A stretch of 41,378 bases of DNA, taken from UBA9732 sp963621975 (GTDB lineage: Bacteria; Spirochaetota; Spirochaetia; Sphaerochaetales; Sphaerochaetaceae). A program made the translations under genes and the position numbers. Below the pieces are notes generated by a model. That model was not told the origin of the DNA and made no database searches. It saw nothing but the letters and a program-made list of their open reading frames with translations. The stretch spans positions 1 to 41,378 of the forward strand of contig CAVFGI010000018.1 in the NCBI GenBank assembly GCA_963621975.1, given 5' to 3'. Below are positions 1 to 6,082 of this stretch, piece after piece. Numbering within the stretch: the stretch's first letter is position 1; each line of letters begins with the position of its first letter.

Positions 1-55
1 GAAAAAGAAAGGGACCATTGCCCTTAGTCAAATGACTTTTGCAACAGTCCCTTTT
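1..55 (-). terminator. Rho-independent terminator of the metNIQ operon
   Basis: Arms 8-15 (aaagggac) and 47-54 (gtcccttt) pair. Inside them ttgc 18-21 pairs with gcaa 41-44, and agtca 26-30 with tgact 33-37, giving one long near-continuous hairpin. Read on the minus strand it is followed by CTTTTTC at the window edge. It lies just downstream of the metQ stop codon, so it ends the methionine transporter transcript. Confidence 0.85.
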
Positions 56-76
56 GTTTTCTAGAAAACATTGCTA

Positions 77-883
77 TTAGAATACTACTACAACTTCGCC
101 GTTTGGATAGTTTTCACTAACCCAGTCTTTTACTTCTTGGCTCTGAAGACACTGAACAAGTGCCTTAACTGCTTCATTGTTTTCATTTCCTTCTTTGACT
201 GCAACAATGTTAACATATGGGCTGTCTGCACCTTCAACAATAAGTCCGTCATTACGAGCACTGAAACCAGCAGGAATTGCATAGTTTCCGTTGATAACTG
301 CTGCATCTACATCCTCAATTGTTCTTGGTAGGGAAGCGGCTTCAATTTCTACAAACTTATAACCGTTTGGATTGCTTGTAATATCCAGTGGTGTTGCACT
401 AATGCCAGCTGCATCATCTAACTCAATAAGACCAGCAGATTCAAGAAGAAGTAGAGCTCTTCCTTCATTGGTTGTGTCATTAGGAATTGCAATTGTTGCA
501 CCTGCAGGAATGTCTTCAACCTTGGTGTATTTCTTTGAATAAAGGGCCATTGGTTCAATATGAATACCACCGGCATTTACAAGGTGTGTTCCGTGCTCTT
601 GATTAAATGTTTCAAGGTATGGAATATGCTGGAAGAAATTTGCATCCAACTGACCGTCTTCAACTGCTGTGTTTGGAGTTATGTAGTCGGTAAATTCGGT
701 GATTACAAGATTGTAGCCAAGAGCTGCCATGTCATCAACAACGAGGGAGAGCATCTCAGCATGTGGAACTGCTGTGGCACCAACTCGGATTGTGTTTGAA
801 TCTACGTTCTTTTCTGAACGTGCGCTTGCAAATGCAAACGTTGCAATAAGACATAAAAGAATAACTAAAACTGTTTTTTTCAT
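77..883 (-). CDS. metQ: MetQ/NlpA-family methionine-binding protein of an ABC importer
   Basis: 268 residues, normal for the NlpA/MetQ family. It captures D/L-methionine outside the inner membrane and delivers it to MetI/MetN. The mature part opens with the family hallmark VGATAVPHAEML, and the order metN-metI-metQ supports the call. The start has a clear GAGGAG site about 8 bases upstream. The signal peptide (residues 1-21) has a basic start and a hydrophobic core but no lipobox: its only cysteine, residue 11, sits inside the core after two leucines. The end FAFASA suits signal peptidase I, so this looks like a soluble periplasmic protein, whereas most MetQ proteins are lipoproteins. Methionine as ligand is inferred from the family; a related amino acid is possible. 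Confidence 0.93.
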   Translation of the reverse strand: MKKTVLVILLCLIATFAFASARSEKNVDSNTIRVGATAVPHAEMLSLVVDDMAALGYNLVITEFTDYITPNTAVEDGQLDANFFQHIPYLETFNQEHGTHLVNAGGIHIEPMALYSKKYTKVEDIPAGATIAIPNDTTNEGRALLLLESAGLIELDDAAGISATPLDITSNPNGYKFVEIEAASLPRTIEDVDAAVINGNYAIPAGFSARNDGLIVEGADSPYVNIVAVKEGNENNEAVKALVQCLQSQEVKDWVSENYPNGEVVVVF

Positions 884-957
884 ATTATACTCCTCGACAC
901 TGTCATTTCTTAAACAATGTCCTATAATTTTATTGTCTTTATATTTTTTGTTAGTAT

Positions 958-1623
958 TCAGCGTTTTGAAGCTATTTTTGCGCTGATTTTGTTTCCTACA
1001 AACTGTATTAATTCAACCAAAACAAGAATGATTACAACTGCTACTATCAGTACATCTGTTCTTGATCTTTGATATCCGTATCTAATTGCCAAATCTCCAA
1101 GTCCACCACCACCAATTGCTCCAGCCATGGCTGAATAGCCTATGAGATTTATTATGGTCAAGGTAACATCTGAAACCAACGAAGGTAATGCTTCTGGAAT
1201 CAGAACTTTTAGGATGATTTGGCTATTTGTGGATCCCATGGAGCGGGCGGCCTGAACGACCCCCGAATCCACCTCCTTAAGTGATGATTCAATCACTCTT
1301 GCAACAAATGGTGTTGCGACAATAGATAGAGGAACAATTGTTGCTTTTGTTCCAATTGTTGTCCCAACTAAGATCCTTGAAAGTGGAAATAAAACCACCA
1401 TCAATATAACAAAAGGAAAAGACCTAAGAACGTTAACTATCTTATCAAGAATGTTATAAAGAATTGGTCTTGGCCTTAATCCTCCTTGAATTTCTGGACG
1501 CGATACGCAAAGTAAGATCCCAAGGGGTAAGCCTAGTAATACGGAGAAAATTGTGGAGAAGAAAACCATGATCAATGATTCGAATGTAGATTGTAGGATG
1601 AGGTTCCATATGGCCTGTGTCAT
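958..1623 (-). CDS. metI: MetI methionine ABC transporter permease
   Basis: 221 residues, typical for MetI, with about five membrane segments. The cytoplasmic EAA-type loop that docks on the ATPase is visible as VVQAARSMGSTNSQIILKVLIPEALP, and the conserved segment IGYSAMAGAIGGGGLGDLAIRYGYQR follows before the last helix. It forms the transmembrane channel for methionine import. The start ATG overlaps the metN stop (ATGA), so the two are translationally coupled. A 74-base gap separates it from metQ, which has its own strong ribosome binding site, as expected when the binding protein is made in excess. Confidence 0.95.
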   Translation of the reverse strand: MTQAIWNLILQSTFESLIMVFFSTIFSVLLGLPLGILLCVSRPEIQGGLRPRPILYNILDKIVNVLRSFPFVILMVVLFPLSRILVGTTIGTKATIVPLSIVATPFVARVIESSLKEVDSGVVQAARSMGSTNSQIILKVLIPEALPSLVSDVTLTIINLIGYSAMAGAIGGGGLGDLAIRYGYQRSRTDVLIVAVVIILVLVELIQFVGNKISAKIASKR

Positions 1624-2624
1624 GCTTTTGCCTCCTCAACTACAATTCCTTGTGCTTTTATCTCTTCTATTGTTTTTTCTACTAATTCTGGCTCTCCTGC
1701 TATATCGCAAATGAGGGTTCCAAAATCTTCTCCTCCAACATGCTGTATGCCACCGCCTCGAATGTTAAATACAACACCATATTTCCTTGCAAATTCAGAA
1801 ATTACAGGGCTATCGGCCTTACCATCCCTGAAGCGTAAGGTGAAGCGTCCTGGGATGTTAGACCAAAAGACCATGGAGCTGCGATCTGTGTCAACAGTGG
1901 TGAGGTGGGAAAGAAAATCTTTGGAGACGTCTGTTTTTGGGTGGGCAAATAGCTCTTTGACGGTGCCTTCTTCCACAATTTTGCCGTCGTCTAGGACTGC
2001 AACTACGTCACAGGCGTCACGTACAACTTCCATCTGGTGTGTAATCATGACTACTGTGAGATTCATGCGTTTTTGAATGTTCTTAATCAATTCTAGGATT
2101 GCACGTGTAGTTTGAGGATCAAGTGCACTGGTGGCCTCATCACAAAAGAGAACTTCTGGTCCACATGCAAGAGCTCTGGCTATTGCAATTCTTTGCTTTT
2201 GTCCTCCGCTAAGGGTTGAAATTGGTGCGTTTTCCTTATCCACAAGTCCTACGACTTCTAGTAATTCTTTAACTCTTTCCTTGATTTTTGTTTTGTCGTA
2301 GCCACAAATTTCCATTGGGTAGGCTACATTTTGGCCAGCTGTTCTAGAAGAGAAGAGATTAAAGTTCTGAAAAATCATTCCAATTTTTCTTCTTCTTTGA
2401 ATTAGGTCTTTCTTTGAAAGGTTGTCTACTCTTTCATTATCGTAGTAAATTTGACCTTCATTTGGAGCTTCTAAAAGGCTTATAAGTCTTACGAGTGTAC
2501 TTTTGCCTGCCCCAGAACGGCCAATTATGCCACAAATCTTATTTGAAGGTATGTTAAGACTCACGCCGTTTACAGCGTGAATGTCTCCGTATTCCTTTTT
2601 TAGATTCTCTAGCCTAATTTCCAT
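1620..2624 (-). CDS. metN: MetN methionine ABC transporter ATPase with C-terminal NIL domain
   Basis: 334 residues from the chosen ATG. It powers methionine uptake from the cytoplasmic face. Walker A GRSGAGKS is at residues 35-42, the signature LSGGQKQRIAIARAL and Walker B VLFCDEATSALDP follow, and a switch histidine is in VVMITHQ. The last ~90 residues are a NIL (ACT-like) domain, which in MetN binds methionine and shuts the transporter down when the internal pool is high. An upstream in-frame TTG at 2660 would add 12 unconserved residues without a good ribosome site, so I start at MEIRLENL. No SAM riboswitch fold is visible upstream. Confidence 0.94.
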   Translation of the reverse strand: MEIRLENLKKEYGDIHAVNGVSLNIPSNKICGIIGRSGAGKSTLVRLISLLEAPNEGQIYYDNERVDNLSKKDLIQRRRKIGMIFQNFNLFSSRTAGQNVAYPMEICGYDKTKIKERVKELLEVVGLVDKENAPISTLSGGQKQRIAIARALACGPEVLFCDEATSALDPQTTRAILELIKNIQKRMNLTVVMITHQMEVVRDACDVVAVLDDGKIVEEGTVKELFAHPKTDVSKDFLSHLTTVDTDRSSMVFWSNIPGRFTLRFRDGKADSPVISEFARKYGVVFNIRGGGIQHVGGEDFGTLICDIAGEPELVEKTIEEIKAQGIVVEEAKA

Positions 2625-2688
2625 AACACTCAATAAAGCATAGTTCTCGTTTTTAGGCAAGTAGGTTTGTTGTTTTTATGGCAAAAAT

Positions 2689-2702
2689 GTTACCGTGCTA
2701 AC
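2689..2702. promoter_or_regulatory. Imperfect palindrome in the putative metN promoter
   Basis: gttaccgtgctaac has matching outer arms GTTA/TAAC. On the minus strand it lies between TTGTTA and CATAAA, 18 bases apart, which could be the metN -35 and -10. A similar word with two bases fewer in the centre occurs at 41228-41241 near the other end of the window. It could be an operator; no regulator is identifiable from the sequence alone. Confidence 0.25.
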
Positions 2703-2800
2703 AAAAAGTATGCGTATTATTACATTTTGTGTTTTGAGAGGTTTTTGGAGGCCCTTTTGGGACTCTAGGTTCTTTGGATAGGCGGGAAGAGTTGGAAGAG

Positions 2801-2886
2801 AATTTCCCTGAAAACAATCTTTTTTTTGGTTTTTTAGGGAAAATTTCCCTGAAAAGTGTTCAATTTGAATTTTTTCAGGGGAAATT
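2801..2886. repeat. Dimeric hairpin repeat with 41-nt period, copy A
   Basis: The word aatttccctgaaaa occurs at 2801 and again at 2842, exactly 41 bases apart. Each unit ends in the inverted partner: tttttaggga around 2831-2840 and ttttcaggggaaatt at 2872-2886. Each can therefore fold back on itself with an A/T-rich loop, and the junction agggaaaatttccct (2836-2850) is itself a palindrome. The design of two 41-nt units with inverted ends matches the element at 31642-31723. Confidence 0.65.
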
Positions 2887-2918
2887 GTCGTTCAGTGACG
2901 TAGCAATGAACAAAAGAT

Positions 2919-2953
2919 CAAAAAAAAACCCGCTGGAGCGACCAACGGGTTTC
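2919..2953 (-). terminator. Terminator of the small COX24-like gene
   Basis: aaacccg (2926-2932) pairs with cgggttt (2946-2952), with extra TGG/CCA pairing inside. The run of As at 2919-2928 becomes a T tract on the minus strand. It begins about 23 bases after the stop codon of the 29-codon gene. Confidence 0.85.
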
Positions 2954-2975
2954 TGATTGCTAAGAAAGAAGCTTA

Positions 2976-3065
2976 TTACTTCTTCTTGTGTCTCATCATT
3001 CTGAGCTTCTTCTTCCTTTTATGAGTAGCAATCTTATGCTTTTTTCTTTTTCTTCCACAAGGCAC
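2976..3065 (-). CDS. Very small basic protein of the AURKAIP1/COX24 (mS38/bS22-like) type
   Basis: 29 residues, starting at a GTG preceded by AAGGAG seven bases upstream. About two thirds of the residues are K, R or H, with the core HKIATHKRKKKLRMMRHKKK. This matches the short arginine/lysine motif of AURKAIP1/COX24 proteins, known as mitochondrial small-subunit protein mS38 and as tiny ribosome-associated proteins in some bacteria. Its own promoter and terminator flank it, and it is divergent from rpsF, which suits a ribosomal role. The frame stays open upstream to 3290, but that part looks non-coding and contains the promoter. Too short for most gene finders. Confidence 0.75.
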   Translation of the reverse strand: MPCGRKRKKHKIATHKRKKKLRMMRHKKK

Positions 3066-3079
3066 TGCAGAACTCCTTA

Positions 3080-3095
3080 TGTCCCCAAATTGGGA
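3080..3095 (-). promoter_or_regulatory. Inverted repeat upstream of the COX24-like gene's ribosome binding site
   Basis: gtccccaaattgggac: outer arms GTCCC/GGGAC. In the transcript this hairpin would sit six bases or fewer before the AAGGAG of the 29-codon gene, so it could tune translation. Function is inferred only from position. Confidence 0.4.
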
Positions 3096-3116
3096 CGTGT
3101 TGTAATTACGAGCCAC

Positions 3117-3146
3117 ATTATCGTGACTTTTAGTGCAAAAGGTCAA
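3117..3146 (-). promoter_or_regulatory. Sigma-70-type promoter for the COX24-like gene
   Basis: On the minus strand TTGACC (3146-3141) and GATAAT (3122-3117) are separated by 18 bases. Transcription would start about 40 bases upstream of the GTG start. Confidence 0.65.
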
Positions 3147-3201
3147 GTCCTCAGTGAAAAATGTTGAGCGAATTATATAATGAATTATATGTACAGGTTC
3201 A

Positions 3202-3231
3202 TTGACTAGGAAAGGCATAGAATGATATTCT
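3202..3231 (+). promoter_or_regulatory. Promoter of the rpsF operon
   Basis: TTGACT (3202-3207) and TATTCT (3226-3231) are 18 bases apart. The predicted start near 3238 coincides with the first base-paired nucleotide of the leader described next. Confidence 0.55.
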
Positions 3232-3238
3232 AGGTGTA

Positions 3239-3283
3239 CCTCTTTATCCATCGGTGATGGATCAATTTTAGTCCGTAAGGAGG
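3239..3283 (+). promoter_or_regulatory. rpsF leader with sequestered ribosome binding site, candidate S6:S18 autoregulatory RNA
   Basis: Helix P1 pairs CCTCTT (3239-3244) with the ribosome binding site AGGAGG (3278-3283), with one G-U pair. Inside it, P2 pairs atccatc (3246-3252) with gatggat (3256-3262) around a GGT loop. The long 3' side of the internal loop carries CCG at 3273-3275. Known S6:S18 leaders in other bacteria have two helices and a CCG on the 3' strand of the internal loop, which the S6:S18 complex binds. The fold is by hand and not energy-tested. Confidence 0.55.
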
Positions 3284-3288
3284 AACCC

Positions 3289-3564
3289 ATGAGAGATTAT
3301 GAGTTCACCGTCATTTTCAATGCTAATGATGAGATGACGGAACAGGGATTGGAGATTGTCTCCAAGGCATTAACGGCTGCTGGTGCACAGGTTGCAAAGC
3401 AGGAAGATATGGGCGTAAAGAATCTCGCCTACACAATTAAGAAACAGGATAAGGGCCATTACTATTATTATGAGCTTTCTGCAGATCCTCAGAGCATCAA
3501 CAAAATGACTGCAGAATTCCTTCTTGAGGCTTCAATCCTTAAGCACTTGTTTGTGGCAAAATAA
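3289..3564 (+). CDS. rpsF: Small ribosomal subunit protein bS6
   Basis: 91 residues, a usual bS6 length. It sits on the 30S platform and binds 16S rRNA together with bS18, encoded two genes downstream. Family features: the opening MRDYEFTVIFNAND, the KxxDMGVKNLAYTIKKQDKGHYYYYEL segment that forms the central sheet, and the ASILKHLFV end. The start follows AAGGAGG, the strongest ribosome site in this region and the one the leader can hide. First gene of rpsF-ssb-rpsR. Confidence 0.97.
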   Translation: MRDYEFTVIFNANDEMTEQGLEIVSKALTAAGAQVAKQEDMGVKNLAYTIKKQDKGHYYYYELSADPQSINKMTAEFLLEASILKHLFVAK

Positions 3565-3593
3565 GTTAAGAAAAATTTAAACAGGAGAGAACA

Positions 3594-4055
3594 ATGGCAG
3601 CAGACATCAACGTAGTTGTATTGGTAGGTCGTCTCACACGTGACTGTGAAGTTAAGTCTACCCCTCAGGGAACTTCAGTGTGTCGTTTTTCCATTGCGGT
3701 CAACAGGAGAAAGAGGACTGGTGACAAGTGGGAAGATGAAGTTAGTTACATTGATATTGTAGTTTGGGGTAAGTCTGCAGAGTCACTTAGTTCCTATTTA
3801 ACAAAGGGTCGTCAGGTTTCCATTCAGGGTGAACTGAGACAAAATAGATGGGAACAGAATGGACAAACACACTCAAGAATTGAGGTTGTTGCAAACAGTG
3901 TTCAACTCCTTGCTAGTTCACAGGGTGGTTCTGCCACACCAGATGGTTATCAGGCACAGCCCCCAGCACAGAGAGCCCCACAGGGAACACAACAGCAGGC
4001 TCCAGTGTCAGATATGGGCCCAGAGTCTTTTGATGATTCTGACATCCCATTTTAA
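3594..4055 (+). CDS. ssb: Single-stranded DNA-binding protein
   Basis: 153 residues. The N-terminal ~105 residues form an OB fold (NVVVLVGRLTRDCEVKSTPQG, then FSIAVNRR, IDIVVWGKSAESLSSYLTKGRQVSIQGEL). A flexible Gln/Pro/Ala-rich linker and the acidic tip DDSDIPF follow, the peptide that recruits replication and repair proteins. It coats single-stranded DNA at forks and repair sites. It lies between rpsF and rpsR as in many bacteria, with AGGAGAG just upstream of the start. Confidence 0.97.
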   Translation: MAADINVVVLVGRLTRDCEVKSTPQGTSVCRFSIAVNRRKRTGDKWEDEVSYIDIVVWGKSAESLSSYLTKGRQVSIQGELRQNRWEQNGQTHSRIEVVANSVQLLASSQGGSATPDGYQAQPPAQRAPQGTQQQAPVSDMGPESFDDSDIPF

Positions 4056-4074
4056 TTTTTAGGAGAATATCAAA

Positions 4075-4359
4075 ATGCATGATGACAAAGATATCATGAA
4101 CAATGAGGCTGTAGGTAGCTTCAGAGATAAGAAGATGGGCGGAAAGCGCACCAATTTCAAGAAAAAGGTTTGTAAGTTCTGTGCAAACAACAATGAACCA
4201 GATTACAAGAATCCAGAAGCTCTTAGACGCTGTATTACAGAGCGTGGTAAGATTCTTCCTGGACGTATTACAGGTACATGTGCAAAGCACCAGAGAGCTC
4301 TTACTCAGGAAATTAAGAGAGCTAGAGTTCTTGCTTATTTGCCTTTTGACAAGCAGTAA
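4075..4359 (+). CDS. rpsR: Small ribosomal subunit protein bS18
   Basis: 94 residues with a basic N-terminal extension (GGKRTNFKKKVCKFC) and the conserved core PEALRRCITERGKILPGRITGTCAKHQRALTQEIKRARVLAYLPF. It partners bS6 on the 30S platform. The CKFC, RRC and GTC cysteines suggest a C+-type bS18 that may bind zinc; that is an inference. Ribosome site AGGAG lies just after the ssb stop. Confidence 0.97.
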   Translation: MHDDKDIMNNEAVGSFRDKKMGGKRTNFKKKVCKFCANNNEPDYKNPEALRRCITERGKILPGRITGTCAKHQRALTQEIKRARVLAYLPFDKQ

Positions 4360-4375
4360 TTAAGGATTTTCTGAA

Positions 4376-5308
4376 GTGGAACAGGGGTATAAGAAGAGCG
4401 TTTGGAAAGAACTTGTCTTTGTGACTGTTGTGGGAATTTTGTTTTCAAGATTCTCTATTGGCAGTGTGATAATGACGGTTCCTCTTTTGATGGTTACCCC
4501 TAAGGTTAAGAAGTTATGGCAAGCTTTGCTGGCTTTTGCTGTGGTGCTTGTTGGTACTGTAGTTTGGTCTGTTATTGATTTCAAAGATGTAATCCATGCA
4601 GGCTATGGTTCTGTGCTTGTTGTTAGTCTTTTCCTTCCTATTTGTACTGTTATTGGATCTGCAACTTGGACTGCAGTAAGCAGAAAGAGTAGGGCGGGAC
4701 TAAGGAAGTTCTTCCTTACCTGTATTCCAGTTGTTGTTATGTCACTTGCTTTGTCCATATGGTTTTCAAGTGATAACGCTACTGCTACCAAAGAGATACT
4801 CAAGCAGTCTATGCTTGCTATATTTTCTGTGGAAAGTTTAGGTTATAACTTTGAGTCTGTAATAGATTTGGCAATGTCCTTCCTAAGTATATCGTTCTTA
4901 CCAATGGGAATGATGATAGTAGGGGTCCCTGTATTGATATCGGAATTGATGATGTACAGGTATGATGAGGCGTGGCAGTACGATTTTGCGTTCATGAAGC
5001 TACCAGACCCGTTTATTTGGGGTTTTTTTGGCTTTTGGGTGTTGGCACTGACTTCTAGTTTGGTGAGTACAATTCCAATGGCAATATATTGTGTTGCGTG
5101 GAATGTGGCCTTAGGGGTGTCTGTGCTGTATGCAATTCAGGGGTTGTCAATTCTTGTTGCACGTTTCAGAAGAACGTCGGCTTATTTTAGCGTGGGCAAA
5201 ATAGTTGGCTTGGTGTTACTACTTTGCTTACTGCCGGGAATAAATCTGGTGTGTCTTGTAGGGCTTCCTGTTTTGGGAGTTTTGGAGACATGGTTCAGAT
5301 TTAGGTAA
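4376..5308 (+). CDS. DUF2232/YybS-like multi-pass membrane protein
   Basis: 310 residues with about eight hydrophobic segments and very few charged residues. Starts at GTG (V-E-Q-G-Y) behind AAGGA; there is no good ATG. Proteins of this kind lie between rpsR and rplI in many Firmicutes and some spirochaetes, and both position and topology match the YybS/DUF2232 family, whose role is unknown. No catalytic motif is visible. The spacing (16 bases from rpsR, 35 to rplI) places it in the operon. Confidence 0.7.
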   Translation: MEQGYKKSVWKELVFVTVVGILFSRFSIGSVIMTVPLLMVTPKVKKLWQALLAFAVVLVGTVVWSVIDFKDVIHAGYGSVLVVSLFLPICTVIGSATWTAVSRKSRAGLRKFFLTCIPVVVMSLALSIWFSSDNATATKEILKQSMLAIFSVESLGYNFESVIDLAMSFLSISFLPMGMMIVGVPVLISELMMYRYDEAWQYDFAFMKLPDPFIWGFFGFWVLALTSSLVSTIPMAIYCVAWNVALGVSVLYAIQGLSILVARFRRTSAYFSVGKIVGLVLLLCLLPGINLVCLVGLPVLGVLETWFRFR

Positions 5309-5343
5309 AAAAACAAAAAACTCATATAATAAGGAGTATTCAT

Positions 5344-5970
5344 ATGAAGATCATTTTGAATCAGGATGTACCTAACCTCGGAGAAGAGGGAGATGTCTGT
5401 GTGGTAAAAGATGGATATGCTCGTAACTATCTGCTGCCCACTGGTGCTGCGGTACTGTACACAAACGAGAATCTGTCAATTTTCAAGAGCAGAGCTGCTG
5501 CCATTGAAAAGCGTAAGGTTGCAAAGCGCGAAGCTTCTGCTTCACTGAAGGAAAAACTTGATAATGTCTCTCTTGACATGATTGTTTCCGCTGGTGAATC
5601 TGGAAAGCTCTTTGGCTCTGTAACTCCTCTCATGATTCAGGAAGCTCTTGCTAAGCTTGGTTTTGAGATTGAGAAAAAGAGAATTGAAGTTGCTACACAT
5701 TCAATTAAGATGGTTGGTACTTACAGTGCTAAGGTTCATCTTTATGAGAACGAGTTCTCAACAATTAAGTTGAACGTTCTTAGTGAAGCTGAGGTTAAGG
5801 CTGCTGAAAAGGCTGCTAAGGAAGCTGCTATAAAGGCAGAGAAAGCAGAAAAGGCTGCTAAGGAAGCAGAAAAGGCTGCTGCTGAAGCAGAAAAAGCTGC
5901 AAAGGAAGCAGAAGCTGTTGCTGAAACAGTTGAGGCGGTTGAAGTTGCTGAGGCTCCAGTTGAGGGTTAA
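5344..5970 (+). CDS. rplI: Large ribosomal subunit protein bL9 with a long Ala/Glu/Lys tail
   Basis: Residues 1-147 are a complete bL9: the N-domain MKIILNQDVPNLGEEGDVCVVKDGYARNYLLP, a connecting helix, and the C-domain with GKLFGSVTP and HSIKMVGTYSAKVHL. Usual bL9 is near 150 residues. This one continues to 208 with repeats of AEKAAKEA, then a Val/Glu-rich end, predicted as a single charged helix. bL9 reaches out from the L1 stalk base and affects ribosome spacing and frame keeping. The ribosome site is AAGGAG. A terminator follows directly. Confidence 0.96.
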   Translation: MKIILNQDVPNLGEEGDVCVVKDGYARNYLLPTGAAVLYTNENLSIFKSRAAAIEKRKVAKREASASLKEKLDNVSLDMIVSAGESGKLFGSVTPLMIQEALAKLGFEIEKKRIEVATHSIKMVGTYSAKVHLYENEFSTIKLNVLSEAEVKAAEKAAKEAAIKAEKAEKAAKEAEKAAAEAEKAAKEAEAVAETVEAVEVAEAPVEG

Positions 5971-5992
5971 TCAGTAAAACTTTAGAAGAAGG

Positions 5993-6019
5993 CCCGCTGG
6001 AAACGGCGGGTTATTCTTT
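5993..6019 (+). terminator. Terminator or attenuator between rplI and dnaB
   Basis: cccgc (5993-5997) pairs with gcggg (6006-6010), followed by TTATTCTTT. The T tract is interrupted, so some read-through into dnaB is likely. Confidence 0.7.
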
Positions 6020-6041
6020 AAGAAGTACATATTAAGGGAAT

Positions 6042-6063
6042 ACACAAAAATCCTAATTTGTGT
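6042..6063 (+). promoter_or_regulatory. Hairpin just upstream of the dnaB ribosome binding site
   Basis: acacaaa (6042-6048) pairs with tttgtgt (6057-6063), loop of eight bases. It ends eight bases before GGAGAAGAAGG. It may shape dnaB translation; it could also be chance in A/T-rich sequence. Confidence 0.35.
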
Positions 6064-6082
6064 GTGTATAGGAGAAGAAGGT

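Larger units (their letters stand above)
2625..2975. other. Intergenic region between metN and the small COX24-like gene
   Basis: About 350 bases without a convincing gene. It contains a possible metN promoter on the minus strand (TTGTTA, 18 bases, CATAAA), an imperfect palindrome gttaccgtgctaac at 2689-2702 between these elements, the 41-nt-period repeat at 2801-2886, and the terminator at 2919-2953. A 60-codon plus-strand frame at 2774-2956 runs straight through the repeat and the terminator and is not a gene. Confidence 0.6.

Noticed and set aside
2625..2770. SAM riboswitch ahead of metNIQ
   Set aside because: No S-box-type core or terminator/antiterminator pair could be traced in the metN leader.
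2774..2956. 60-codon plus-strand frame
   Set aside because: Runs through the hairpin repeat and the terminator; composition follows the repeat and there is no convincing ribosome site.
3066..3290. 75-codon upstream extension of the small basic protein
   Set aside because: Contains the promoter, the leader hairpin and the antisense rpsF leader; the GTG with AAGGAG is a far better start.
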